This document shows positions 34,412 to 43,811 of a stretch of 64,000 nucleotides of DNA, piece by piece (position 1 is the first letter of the stretch; each line of letters begins with the position of its first letter). Below the pieces are notes generated by a model. The model was not told the origin of the DNA. It did no database searches and saw nothing but the letters and a program-made list of their open reading frames with translations. Source of the DNA: Lysinibacillus_B sp050613145 (GTDB lineage Bacteria > Bacillota > Bacilli > Bacillales_A > Planococcaceae); NCBI RefSeq assembly GCF_050613145.1, contig NZ_CP192507.1, forward strand, positions 3,038,001 to 3,102,000, read 5' to 3'. A program made the position numbers and the translations under genes.

Positions 34412-35014
34412 GTGAGAGGAGGAAGCAGCATTAAGCTTAGCGAGAAAAGGAGTTTAGAGAAAAAAAAGCAAATTATTTTATCCGCTGTAAAAATTGTTAA
34501 TCGACGTGGGTATGAAGGTGCAACGATGGAAGAGATTGCGGCGGAGTTATTAATGACAAAAGCTTCCCTTTATTATTATTTCCGTAATAAAGAAGATCTG
34601 CTGTACCAATGTCATAGCCTTGTATTAAATCAAGCAATTGCCGATATTGAAGAACTGTTGGTACAACCACTAAGTGTAGAAGAGAAGTTTTTTCAAATGG
34701 TAGCCATGCATATCAATTTTGCCATCGAGGAAAAAGAGACCTTTAATATGATATTTGAACCTAAAAATGTTTTTTCGCAAGAACAGCTAGATGAAGTCAT
34801 CGAATTAAGAAAGCAATATTCTTCACTATTTAATAATCTCATTTTAAAGGGCATTGAAGAGAAAGAGTTCAGACAGGCAGATCCATATTTACTCACGATG
34901 CTTATTTTAGGCGCACTAAATTGGATTCAACAGTGGTATCAGCCTAATGGACGTCTATCAAAAGAGGAAATTATTAGTCATTATCAAAAGGATTTATTAA
35001 AAATTTTAAAATAA
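34412..35014 (+). CDS. TetR/AcrR-family regulator of the acyl-CoA island
   Basis: 200-aa TetR repressor-type protein. The N-terminal HTH is clear (IILSAVKIVNRRGYEGATME then IAAELLMTKASLYYYFRNKE); the C-terminal ~130 residues are the all-helical ligand domain, of the type that in FadR binds long-chain acyl-CoA. It starts the operon 15 bp before the SDR gene, so it probably controls this cluster (inference). The start is odd: GTG 34412 has no ribosome binding site, whereas GAGAGGAGGA lies at 34412-34422 and points to ATT 34430, a rare start codon. No ATG is available before the HTH. Confidence 0.88.
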   Translation: MRGGSSIKLSEKRSLEKKKQIILSAVKIVNRRGYEGATMEEIAAELLMTKASLYYYFRNKEDLLYQCHSLVLNQAIADIEELLVQPLSVEEKFFQMVAMHINFAIEEKETFNMIFEPKNVFSQEQLDEVIELRKQYSSLFNNLILKGIEEKEFRQADPYLLTMLILGALNWIQQWYQPNGRLSKEEIISHYQKDLLKILK

Positions 35015-35029
35015 AAGGAGAGGTATGAA

Positions 35030-35800
35030 ATGGAATTACGTAATAAAGTGGCTTTAGTAACAGGTGGAGGCTCTGGTTTAGGTGAAGCGACCATAATACG
35101 CGTTGTAGAAAATGGAGGAAAAGCTGTTATTTTAGATTTACAAGAGGAACGTAGTCATGCAGTAGTTGAAAGGCTTGGTGCAGACAATGTGTTGTTTGTC
35201 AAAACGAATGTTGTGAACGAGGAAGAAGTACAAAATGTTATAAATAAGGCCATCGAAAAGTTTGGCAAGATTGATATTGTTGTAAATTGTGCTGGCATTG
35301 GACAACCACAACGTGTTATTGGACGAGAGGGTGCGCAAAATCTTGCGCATTTCGTAAAAACGATTGAAGTAAATCTCATTGGTACATTTAATGTGATCCG
35401 ATTAGCAGCAGAAAAAATGTTTACAAATGAGCCCGATGCAAAAGGTGAGCGAGGTGTCATAATCAACACCGCTTCTGTAGCAGCATTCGATGGGCAAATT
35501 GGACAGGCAGCGTATAGTGCATCAAAAGGTGGAATTGTTGGTATGACCTTACCGATTGCACGGGAATTTGCAAAACAAGGCATTCGTGTAAATACGATTG
35601 CGCCAGGCTTAATGGAAACACCTTTATTTGATTCTTTATCCGACGAAGCAAAAAAAGCATTAGAGGCTCAAGTGCCGTTTCCATCACGTCTTGGTCATCC
35701 TGATGAGTATGCACATTTAGTAACAAGTATTATAGAAAACTCATATTTAAATGGCGAAACAATTCGTTTAGATGGTTCAATTCGTATGCAACCAAAATAA
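35030..35800 (+). CDS. Short-chain dehydrogenase, HSD10-like 3-hydroxyacyl-CoA dehydrogenase
   Basis: 256-aa classical SDR: NAD-binding TGGGSGLGEAT, NCAG motif (VVNCAGIG), catalytic Ser in INTASVAAF, and YSASKGG (Tyr/Lys pair). The closest family I can name from the sequence is type II 3-hydroxyacyl-CoA dehydrogenase (HSD17B10), for which the DGQIGQAAYSASKGGIVGMT block and the LMETPLFDSL segment are typical. It would oxidise 3-hydroxyacyl-CoA (including 2-methyl-3-hydroxy forms) to 3-ketoacyl-CoA. AAGGAGAGG precedes ATG. Second gene of the island. Confidence 0.85.
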   Translation: MELRNKVALVTGGGSGLGEATIIRVVENGGKAVILDLQEERSHAVVERLGADNVLFVKTNVVNEEEVQNVINKAIEKFGKIDIVVNCAGIGQPQRVIGREGAQNLAHFVKTIEVNLIGTFNVIRLAAEKMFTNEPDAKGERGVIINTASVAAFDGQIGQAAYSASKGGIVGMTLPIAREFAKQGIRVNTIAPGLMETPLFDSLSDEAKKALEAQVPFPSRLGHPDEYAHLVTSIIENSYLNGETIRLDGSIRMQPK

Positions 35801-35814
35801 AAGGAGGTAGGCAA

Positions 35815-36600
35815 ATGACACAACTCATTCACTATACGCACGAAAATAGTGTGGCAGTAGTAACAATTGATAATCCGCCCATGAATGTGCTGAGTAATCA
35901 GGTAGTAGCAGAACTTGAAAAGGTGTTTACAGAACTGGTTAATAACGAACAAGTCAATGTCATTATTTTAACAGGGGCTGGAGAAAAGGCATTTATGGCT
36001 GGCGCCGATATTAAAGAATTTCCTGAGCTAATTACTAAGACACGTGAGGAAATTATAACTACCAATTTAAAAACAAATGCAGTAATAACGTACATTTCCA
36101 ATATACCAAAACCGACGATTGCCTTTTTAAATGGCTATACTTTTGGCGGTGGCTGCGAGTTAGCGCTTGCTTGTGATATTCGCATTGCTGAAGAGCGCAC
36201 ACAAATTGGCTTACCAGAAGTAAAACTAGGTTTGTTTCCTGGTGGTGGAGGTACACAGCGATTATCACGCTTAATAGGCACAGCAAAAGCGAAAGAACTA
36301 ATGTTTGTTGGCGATCCCATTTTAGCGGATGAGGCATTAAGACTTGGTTTAGTGAATCAAGTTGTACCAGACGGCGAGGGACTAAAAGCAACTATGAAAC
36401 TAGCAACAAAAATGGCTAGTTTTTCATTAGAGGCACTTAGTCGTATTAAACAAAGTGTTAATGATGGAGTGAATTTGCCGTTAGCAGAAGGATTGGAGTT
36501 AGAAGCCAATTTATTTGCTGATATATTTGCAACAGAAGATGCGAAAGAAGGCATACAAGCATTTTTAGAAAAACGAAAGCCTAGTTTTTCTAACAAATAA
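35815..36600 (+). CDS. Enoyl-CoA hydratase
   Basis: 261-aa crotonase-family enzyme that hydrates trans-2-enoyl-CoA to 3-hydroxyacyl-CoA. The oxyanion-hole segments are AFMAGADIKEF and FGGGCELALACD; both catalytic glutamates are in place (GGGCELAL and IGLPEVKLGLFPGGGGTQR). The perfect AAGGAGG site is 7 bp before ATG. It is 14 bp behind the SDR gene, so the two successive beta-oxidation steps are co-translated. Confidence 0.9.
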   Translation: MTQLIHYTHENSVAVVTIDNPPMNVLSNQVVAELEKVFTELVNNEQVNVIILTGAGEKAFMAGADIKEFPELITKTREEIITTNLKTNAVITYISNIPKPTIAFLNGYTFGGGCELALACDIRIAEERTQIGLPEVKLGLFPGGGGTQRLSRLIGTAKAKELMFVGDPILADEALRLGLVNQVVPDGEGLKATMKLATKMASFSLEALSRIKQSVNDGVNLPLAEGLELEANLFADIFATEDAKEGIQAFLEKRKPSFSNK

Positions 36601-36654
36601 CACAGCCAAACAAAATTGAGTCCCTAGATTATTTTAAATACGGAGGTATGTCGA

Positions 36655-37800
36655 ATGATTGCATTAAAAATGAAAAGTGAACATGAAATTTTCCGCGAGT
36701 CGCTTCGAAAGTTTTTAGCAAAAGAGGCTACGCCTAATTTCCAACAATGGGAAGCTGAGCAAAGCATCCCAAAAAGTTTTTGGAAGAAGCTTGGGGAGCA
36801 AGGTTTTTTATGCCCTTGGGCAGATGAAGAATACGGTGGAGTAAATGCAGATTTTCTTTATTCTATTATCGTCCACGAAGAATTAGAAAGTATTGGCACA
36901 GGGATGGTTGGCATTGGCTTGCATAATGATATTGCGGCTCCGTACATTTATGATTTTGGAACAGAAGAACAGAAAAGACGTTGGATTCCAGGTTGTGTGA
37001 GTGGCGAATATATTACAGCCATTGCTATGACCGAGCCAGGAGCTGGATCTGATTTAGCAAACATCCGGACAACAGCCATTAAGGATGGGGACGAATATGT
37101 TATTAACGGAGAAAAGACATTTATTACGAATGGTTACTCAGCAGATTTAGTCATTGTTGCATGCAAAACAAATCTAAAAGCAGAGCCTGGATACAAAGGA
37201 ATTAGCTTATTCGTTATAGAAGCAGGCACACCTGGTTTCACAAAAGGAAAGAAACTAGATAAAGTTGGACAGCACTCAAATGATACGTGTGAGCTCATTT
37301 TTGAAGATGTACGAGTATCGGCAGATCAATTACTCGGTGAAGAAAATCATGGTTTCTATTATTTGATGAAAAACTTGCAACAAGAGCGCTTAGTGGTTGC
37401 TATTTCAGCAATTAAATCTGCTGAAATCATGTTAGAGATTACAATGAACTATACGAAAAAACGGACAGCTTTTGGCAACCCGATATCTGCATTTCAAAAT
37501 ACACAATTTAAATTAGCTGAAATTGCAACAGAAATTTCAATTGGTCGAAACTTTGTAGATAATTTAGTAATGAAACATATGAACAAAGAAGACATTGTAA
37601 CAGAAGTATCAATGGCAAAATGGTGGATTAGTGATTTAGCCAAACGTATTTCGGTAGAATGCATGCAATTACATGGTGGTTACGGTTATATGGAAGAATA
37701 TGAAATTGCAAGACGTTTCCGGGATACAGCTGTTACATCTATTTACGCAGGAACAAATGAAGTGATGAAACACATTATTGCAAAAAAAATGGGCCTGTAA
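36655..37800 (+). CDS. Acyl-CoA dehydrogenase, long-chain (LCAD)-like
   Basis: 381-aa FAD enzyme that introduces the 2,3-double bond into acyl-CoA. FAD/substrate signatures AMTEPGAGSDLANIRT and QLHGGYGYMEEYEIARRFRD are present. The usual C-terminal IYEGT catalytic Glu is Ala here (SIYAGTNEVM, Ala365); instead the helix G motif AIKSAEIMLEITMNY supplies Glu257/Glu261 as in LCAD and isovaleryl-CoA dehydrogenase, so it should still be active and prefer long or branched chains. Electrons would go to ETF, not encoded here. GGAGGTATG precedes the start. Confidence 0.88.
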   Translation: MIALKMKSEHEIFRESLRKFLAKEATPNFQQWEAEQSIPKSFWKKLGEQGFLCPWADEEYGGVNADFLYSIIVHEELESIGTGMVGIGLHNDIAAPYIYDFGTEEQKRRWIPGCVSGEYITAIAMTEPGAGSDLANIRTTAIKDGDEYVINGEKTFITNGYSADLVIVACKTNLKAEPGYKGISLFVIEAGTPGFTKGKKLDKVGQHSNDTCELIFEDVRVSADQLLGEENHGFYYLMKNLQQERLVVAISAIKSAEIMLEITMNYTKKRTAFGNPISAFQNTQFKLAEIATEISIGRNFVDNLVMKHMNKEDIVTEVSMAKWWISDLAKRISVECMQLHGGYGYMEEYEIARRFRDTAVTSIYAGTNEVMKHIIAKKMGL

Positions 37801-37958
37801 CTAACAATAATTCTAACCTTCGATACTAGTTAGTATTATAAGAACTTTTATAAAGAAGGCTACCTACATTTTGAATTCTAATTAATGTTTTATTAAAGCC
37901 CCCTATTTGTTTATTTATATAGAAGAAACTCATTCTATAAAACAGGAAGGTGAATGAG

Positions 37959-39101
37959 ATGTCATTACCATTAGATCATATTAAAATACTGGATTTAAGC
38001 AGATTATTACCTGGTCCTTATTGTACACAAGTATTGGCGGATTTTGGTGCGGATGTCATTAAAATCGAGGAGCCTGAACTAGGTGATTATATGCGTTGGG
38101 AAAACGAAAAACTAGATGATGCGGGTGGTGCAATGTTTCATTCGCTAAATCGTAATAAACGTAGTATTACACTCGATTTAAAAAGTGAATATGGTAAGCA
38201 AATCTTCAAAGAGTTAGTGAAAACAGCTGATGTTGTATTAGAATCATTTCGACCAGGCGTAATGGAACGACTTGGCTTAAGCTATGAAGTATTAAATACA
38301 ATTAACGAAAAACTTATTTATTGTGCGATTACAGGTTTTGGACAAACAGGACCATACATGGATATGCCTGGACATGATGTGAACTATTTAAGTTATGCCG
38401 GAATTATGGAATTACAAGGAGAAGAAACAAGAAAACCGATTTTATCCTCCATTCAAATAGCTGATATCGCAGGTGGTGCACAACAAGCGATTAATGGCAT
38501 TTTATTAGCACTATTTGAACGAACTGTTTCAGGAAAAGGACAATTTGTTGATATCTCTATGTTAGATGGATCGGTTTCGTTGTTACAAACAACATTAGCA
38601 GAATATTTAGTAAGCAATGACGTACCGAAGCGTGGCCAGCCTTATTTAAGTGGTGGTCTAGCATGCTACGATGTATATCGCACAAAAGACGACCGCCATT
38701 TGTCTGTTGGAGCACTTGAAATGAAGTTTTGGCGACCATTTTGTCAGGTTATTGGCGAAGAGACTTTTATTGAGCAATTGAATGCACCAAGTGATATACA
38801 ACAAAAAATGCGTTTACGTATTCAAGAGATTCTGTTTGAAAAAACGTTGGAAGAATGGATGCAAACATTTCAACATGTAGGAACTTGTGTCTCCCCTATT
38901 TTAACTTTTGATGAAGTCGTGGAAAATCCACAAATTAAAGTGCGAGATATGATTATAGATATCGCGCATGATAACGGTAGTGTAAAACAAATCGGTATCC
39001 CTATTAAACTATCCCGAACACCGGGTTCGATTCGTACAAGTGCCCCAAAATTAGGAGAGCATAATGACCAAATTATCAATGCATTGCGTGCATCACGATA
39101 A
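37959..39101 (+). CDS. Alpha-methylacyl-CoA racemase (CaiB/BaiF superfamily)
   Basis: 380-aa member of the CaiB/BaiF fold. Racemase rather than transferase residues are seen: MPGHDVNYLSYAG gives the His/Asp of the AMACR GHDINY motif (His139, Asp140), IADIAGG the second acid (Asp169), and GALEMKFW the conserved Glu. AMACR inverts the 2-methyl centre of (2R)-methylacyl-CoA so that the (S)-form can enter beta-oxidation. I chose ATG 37959, 6 nt behind AGGAAGGTGA; the open frame also has GTG 37950. A 158-bp gap separates it from the dehydrogenase; thus it may have its own promoter. CoA transferase activity is the alternative. Confidence 0.82.
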   Translation: MSLPLDHIKILDLSRLLPGPYCTQVLADFGADVIKIEEPELGDYMRWENEKLDDAGGAMFHSLNRNKRSITLDLKSEYGKQIFKELVKTADVVLESFRPGVMERLGLSYEVLNTINEKLIYCAITGFGQTGPYMDMPGHDVNYLSYAGIMELQGEETRKPILSSIQIADIAGGAQQAINGILLALFERTVSGKGQFVDISMLDGSVSLLQTTLAEYLVSNDVPKRGQPYLSGGLACYDVYRTKDDRHLSVGALEMKFWRPFCQVIGEETFIEQLNAPSDIQQKMRLRIQEILFEKTLEEWMQTFQHVGTCVSPILTFDEVVENPQIKVRDMIIDIAHDNGSVKQIGIPIKLSRTPGSIRTSAPKLGEHNDQIINALRASR

Positions 39102-39204
39102 TAGCGACACGTGCTGTAAAACCAGTTAATTTTCAACAAATGATTATATAGAAGATTGAAAAGAGAACCAACTTTCAATAATTAGTCAGAATGGAGGAAA
39201 TAAA

Positions 39205-40356
39205 ATGAGAGAAGTTTATATTGTAGAAGCTGTGAGAACGGCTGTAGGTAAAAGAAAAGGTGCTTTAGCATCTATAAGACCCGATGAAATGGTAGCAAAA
39301 ACAATAAAAGAGCTAGTGAAGAAAGCTAATATAAATCCTGCAGAAGTAGAGGACGTCATTTTAGGCTGTGTACATCAAGTTGAAGAACAAGGTATTAATA
39401 TTGCACGTTCAGCTGCGCTTATCGCAGATTTACCAATTGAAGTACCAGGTACAACAATAGATCGTCAATGTGGCTCAGGACAACAAGCTATACATTTTGC
39501 TACACAAGCTATCATGTGTGGAGATATGGATGTAGTCATTGCAGGTGGCGTGGAGAGTATGTCACGTGTTCCATTCGGTTCAACAAGAAAAGAGACTGGC
39601 TGGAGTAAGGAATTGACGTCCAAATATGAAATTATTCACCAAGGAATTTCTGCCGAGCGTATTGCAGAACAATGGGGATTCTCTCGTGAGGACCTGGACA
39701 AATTCGCCATGGAAAGTCACCTTAGAGCGCTACATGCTAGGGAGCAAGGTTTCTTTACTGAAGAAATAATGCCTTTAGAAGTAACATTAGATGATGGTAC
39801 AACCGTAATCGTGAGGGATGATGAAGGACCAAGAAAAGAAACCACATTAGAAGCGTTAGCCAATTTAAAACCGGCCTTCCAAGAGGACGGAAAAATTCAT
39901 GCTGGTAATTCCAGTCAAATGAGCGATGGTGCAGCAGTACTATTGCTTATGTCAAAGGAAAAAGCAGAAGAACTTGGTGTTAAACCGAGATTTAAAATTA
40001 TTGCTAGAACCGTTATTGGTTCCGATCCTACGCTTATGTTAACTGGCCCAATCGAGGCAACACGCAAAGTATTAAAAAAAGCAGGGTTAACATTAGATGA
40101 GATGGATATTTACGAAGTGAATGAAGCATTTGCACCTGTAGCATTAGCGTGGTTAAAGGATTTAAATGCTGATCCGAATAAATTAAACCCGAATGGAGGC
40201 GCCATTGCCTTAGGTCATCCGTTAGGTGCAACAGGGGCACGTATTATGATTTCAATGATGCACGAATTAGAAAGAACGGGTGGACGTTACGGGCTGCAAG
40301 CTATTTGTGAAGGTGCAGGCATGGCAAATGCAACAATCATTGAACGAGTAGTTTAG
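39205..40356 (+). CDS. Acetyl-CoA acyltransferase (thiolase)
   Basis: 383-aa thiolase that cleaves 3-ketoacyl-CoA with CoA to acetyl- or propionyl-CoA. The nucleophile is Cys89 (DRQCGSGQQAIH), the His is in GGAIALGHPLGATGAR, and the second Cys is in CEGAGMANA, which replaces the common CGGGMG/CIGGGxG form. Length is slightly short of the 390-393 usual. AATGGAGGAAATAAA precedes ATG. Completes the beta-oxidation set. Confidence 0.9.
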   Translation: MREVYIVEAVRTAVGKRKGALASIRPDEMVAKTIKELVKKANINPAEVEDVILGCVHQVEEQGINIARSAALIADLPIEVPGTTIDRQCGSGQQAIHFATQAIMCGDMDVVIAGGVESMSRVPFGSTRKETGWSKELTSKYEIIHQGISAERIAEQWGFSREDLDKFAMESHLRALHAREQGFFTEEIMPLEVTLDDGTTVIVRDDEGPRKETTLEALANLKPAFQEDGKIHAGNSSQMSDGAAVLLLMSKEKAEELGVKPRFKIIARTVIGSDPTLMLTGPIEATRKVLKKAGLTLDEMDIYEVNEAFAPVALAWLKDLNADPNKLNPNGGAIALGHPLGATGARIMISMMHELERTGGRYGLQAICEGAGMANATIIERVV

Positions 40357-40429
40357 TAGATATGTACATTTTTTGCCCGACGGTGATGTTTCTATTTAAT
40401 CAAATAACCTAGATAAGGAGCGTGTACAA

Positions 40430-42064
40430 ATGAACTATAACCAGTATTATCATGACTTTTCTTGGACAGAGGTATTCGAACAATACGGTTGGAATCCAAA
40501 AGAAAAATTCAACTTGGCACACGAATGCTGTGATAAATGGGCGGATGACCCTAATAGAATAGCAATTTATTGGCATGATGAAAATGGAAATAGAGATGCA
40601 TGGACATATAGTCGTTTAAGAGAAACATCGAATCGGATGGCTAATTTGCTAAAGTACAAAGGTATAAAAAAGGGTGATAAAGTAAGTGGATTACTTGGCA
40701 AGGATATGGAACTAATTATCACCATCTTAGCTACTTGGAAAATAGGTGCTGTATATGTTCCTTTATTTACAGCGTTTGGTCCTGATGCTATTTTACACAG
40801 AATAAATGATGCTGAATGCAAACTTTTAGTGACCAATAACGAACAGCATAATAAAATAAAAGATTTTGAGCTAAGTACTGAAATTATTAGGATAGATGAA
40901 GTAAATGATAAGGGTCTAAATTTTTGGGATTATTTAAATACATTTTCATCGATTCACGAAACAGAGCCTACAAGTGAAAATGATCCATGTGTTATTCAAT
41001 ATACTTCAGGCTCTACAGGACTACCTAAAGGGGCAGTGTGGGCACATAAAATATTATATAGTGAATATTCATTATTTAAATATGGGATGGGCATAAGTGA
41101 GGATGATATTGTATTTGGTGGTCCGGATTTAGGGTGGGCGCACGGATTAATGAATTGTACTTTAGGTCCTTTGAATTTGGGTATTTCAAACGTTATCTAC
41201 AAAGGATCTTTTGATGCGGAAAACTTATATCGCATATGGGAAGAATATAATGTTACTAATGTCTTATATTCTCCTACAGCGTTTCGTATGATGCTAAATA
41301 GTGGTGTAGATAGAATAAAAAAATTCAATCTAAAAGTAAAGAAATTTAGTAGCGCTGGTGAGACGCTTAATACAGATTTAGTGGAGTTTATTGAACAAGA
41401 ATTCAACGCGAAGATTTGTGATTTATACGGTTCAACGGAAGCAGGTATGATAATTGCTAATTATCATGGTCTTGATGTTCCTGTTAAACCAGGGTCTATG
41501 GGACGTGTAGTACCTGGATATGAGGTCAAGCTTGTAAACAGTGAGGGCGAAGAAGTAAAAGATGGAGAAGTTGGAGAAATTATATTAGATGCAAAGCAGA
41601 TCCCTTTTTTCTGCTTAGGATATTACAATAACGAAGAGAAGTTTAATGAAAAAATTATTAATAACCATTTCTATACGGGAGATTTAGCTATAAGAGATCA
41701 GGATGGCTACTATTGGTATAAAGGTCGTGCAGATGATGTTATATCAAGTGCGGGTTATAGAATAGGCCCTGTTGAAATCGAAGCGTGTCTATTAGAGCAT
41801 CCTTTAGTGGGAGAAGCGGCCGTTATTGGAAAACCCGATCCTTTAAAAGGCGAAATCGTAAAAGCATATGTAAAATTGATAAATCCAGCTGATGAGAAAG
41901 AATCGCTCAAAGATGAGTTAAGTTTATTTGTGAAAAATAAGTTATCAAAACACCAATATCCAAAGGAAATTGAGTTTATACAAGAATTACCTAAAACTGC
42001 TAGTGGCAAAATACAAAGGTATATATTAAAAGAGAGAAATGAATTAGTGGATAATAATATGTGA
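40430..42064 (+). CDS. Acyl-CoA synthetase (AMP-forming), acetyl/medium-chain type
   Basis: 544-aa ANL-superfamily ligase that activates a carboxylic acid as acyl-AMP and then acyl-CoA. Motifs: P-loop YTSGSTGLPKGA, DLYGSTEAGM (A5), YYWYKGRADDVISSAGYRIG (A7/A8) and the catalytic Lys in TASGKIQR. Its N-terminal extension (YYHDFSWTEVFEQYGW) is that of acetyl-CoA synthetase/medium-chain (AcsA, ACSM, MbcS) members, so a short or branched acid is likely. The gene uses more AT-rich codons than its neighbours. It is 73 bp behind the thiolase with AAGGAGCG. Confidence 0.87.
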   Translation: MNYNQYYHDFSWTEVFEQYGWNPKEKFNLAHECCDKWADDPNRIAIYWHDENGNRDAWTYSRLRETSNRMANLLKYKGIKKGDKVSGLLGKDMELIITILATWKIGAVYVPLFTAFGPDAILHRINDAECKLLVTNNEQHNKIKDFELSTEIIRIDEVNDKGLNFWDYLNTFSSIHETEPTSENDPCVIQYTSGSTGLPKGAVWAHKILYSEYSLFKYGMGISEDDIVFGGPDLGWAHGLMNCTLGPLNLGISNVIYKGSFDAENLYRIWEEYNVTNVLYSPTAFRMMLNSGVDRIKKFNLKVKKFSSAGETLNTDLVEFIEQEFNAKICDLYGSTEAGMIIANYHGLDVPVKPGSMGRVVPGYEVKLVNSEGEEVKDGEVGEIILDAKQIPFFCLGYYNNEEKFNEKIINNHFYTGDLAIRDQDGYYWYKGRADDVISSAGYRIGPVEIEACLLEHPLVGEAAVIGKPDPLKGEIVKAYVKLINPADEKESLKDELSLFVKNKLSKHQYPKEIEFIQELPKTASGKIQRYILKERNELVDNNM

Positions 42065-42174
42065 GTAGTCCTTGAATTGACTCGTGCTTTGTATAGTCCT
42101 TACATTTTTTATTTTCGGAATATTATGTATTTAGGTGTGTTTTATAGTTGTAGCCAATTCAAAGGAGTGAGTTT

Positions 42175-43731
42175 ATGACAACAAATTCTTTAGAGATGTC
42201 GAGAGAGTTACTACTTGGTAACGTTTTAAGAAGTGCAGCGCATATTGTGCCAGACAAGGTATGTTTTAAGTTTGAAAATCAGGAATTTACTTATGCACAA
42301 TTAGAGCGTAAGGCGTTACAGTTAGCCGGATGGATGCAGCAGCAAGGCATTAAAAAAGATCAGAAAATAGGTTATATATTTAAAAATTCTACAGAGTTTG
42401 TCGAAATATTATGGGCCATTTCATTATCTGGTGGTGTCGGTGTACCATTGAATTTCCGATTAGCAAGTGATGAATTACTATATATTATTAATGATTCTGA
42501 TACAGAGCTTTTATTTATCGATCAAGAATATGTAGATATTATTCAATCCATTCGCAACGAATTACCCAATGTACGTAAAATTATAGTCTCTTCTGAACAG
42601 CCCGTTGAAGGAATGCTGTCATATAATAGTTTGTTTGAAGAAACATATGATTATATTCTCGAGCAGCAGAGTGATAATGATGCATGTATGATTATGTATA
42701 CATCTGGAACAACTGGAAAACCAAAAGGGACTGTACTCACACATAAAAATATTGTAATGAATGCGCAAAATTTGATTCGAGAATTTGAGTTAAATATGGA
42801 TACGAATCAGCTCATCGTAGCCCCACTTTTTCATGTAGCTGCACTTGCATCATTAATCTTTTGTTGCTTAGCACGTGGAACAGCCATTATTCAGAAAGAT
42901 TTCGTTCCAAATGCGGTATTACAAACTGTTCAGCAAGAAAAAATCACATGCCTATTTTTAGTGCCAGCAATGTGGAACTTTGTGACGTCTTTGCCCAACA
43001 TCGGCGATTATGATTTATCCTCTGTGCGCACATGTATTGCTGGAGCAGAAACTTGTCCACTAAAAGTGAAAGAGCAAATCATAAAACATTTTAATGTACA
43101 AGGTATTTATGAAGCATTTGGCCAAACAGAAACGAGTCCAGTTACGATTTGCATGAAGCCAGCCGATTCAATGCGTAAAACAGCTGCTCTTGGCAAACCT
43201 ATTGTGAATGTAGAGGTACGCATTGTCGATGAGAATATGAATGATGTACCAGTCGGAGAAATTGGAGAAATTGTGTACCGCGGGCCGACAATTATGAAAG
43301 AATATTATAAAAAACCAGAGGAAACAACGGCAACTTTTAAGGGTGGTTGGTTCCATAGTGGGGACTTAGTATCAGCAGATGAAGAAGGCTTTATTTATAT
43401 ACGTGATCGTAAAAAAGATATGATCATTAGTGCAGGCGAAAATATTTACCCAGCTGAAATCGAAAATGTTTTATACCGTCATGAGGCTATTTTTGAAGCA
43501 GCTGTCATAGGTGTACCAGATGAAGTATGGGGTGAAAGTGTGAAGGCCTTTATTGTATTAAAGGAAAATCAAACGCTCACAAAAGATGAGGTAATTGATT
43601 TTTGCGTACAACATTTAGCCTCTTATAAAAAGCCGAAGTATGTAGAGTTCATCCCATCATTACCACGGAATACGTCAGGGAAGATTTTAAAACGAGCATT
43701 GCGAGATGAAACTACGGTTGGATCTAAGTAA
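42175..43731 (+). CDS. Long-chain-fatty-acid--CoA ligase type AMP-binding enzyme
   Basis: 518-aa ANL ligase. Motifs YTSGTTGKPKGTV, EAFGQTETSPVT, WFHSGDL...DRKKDMIISAGENIYPAEIE and NTSGKILKR are complete. The pattern is that of the long-chain acyl-CoA synthetase/LcfB-FadD13 group. It ends the operon and is followed by hairpins. It gives the island a second activation route besides the acetyl/medium type enzyme. Confidence 0.88.
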   Translation: MTTNSLEMSRELLLGNVLRSAAHIVPDKVCFKFENQEFTYAQLERKALQLAGWMQQQGIKKDQKIGYIFKNSTEFVEILWAISLSGGVGVPLNFRLASDELLYIINDSDTELLFIDQEYVDIIQSIRNELPNVRKIIVSSEQPVEGMLSYNSLFEETYDYILEQQSDNDACMIMYTSGTTGKPKGTVLTHKNIVMNAQNLIREFELNMDTNQLIVAPLFHVAALASLIFCCLARGTAIIQKDFVPNAVLQTVQQEKITCLFLVPAMWNFVTSLPNIGDYDLSSVRTCIAGAETCPLKVKEQIIKHFNVQGIYEAFGQTETSPVTICMKPADSMRKTAALGKPIVNVEVRIVDENMNDVPVGEIGEIVYRGPTIMKEYYKKPEETTATFKGGWFHSGDLVSADEEGFIYIRDRKKDMIISAGENIYPAEIENVLYRHEAIFEAAVIGVPDEVWGESVKAFIVLKENQTLTKDEVIDFCVQHLASYKKPKYVEFIPSLPRNTSGKILKRALRDETTVGSK

Positions 43732-43739
43732 AATAACGC

Positions 43740-43805
43740 AGTCCCTTGACATTGTAGCATATCAAGGGACTCTTACTGTAGGGAGCCTCATCCGTTGCCC
43801 CCTAC
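43740..43805. terminator. Two stem-loops between converging genes
   Basis: A 10-bp stem AGTCCCTTGA / TCAAGGGACT (43740-43771), then a second stem GTAGGG / CCCTAC (43778-43805) followed by ACTTTTTTAAT. Together they act as terminator of the acyl-CoA operon on + and possibly of the SRPBCC gene on -. Confidence 0.7.
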
Positions 43806-43811
43806 ACTTTT

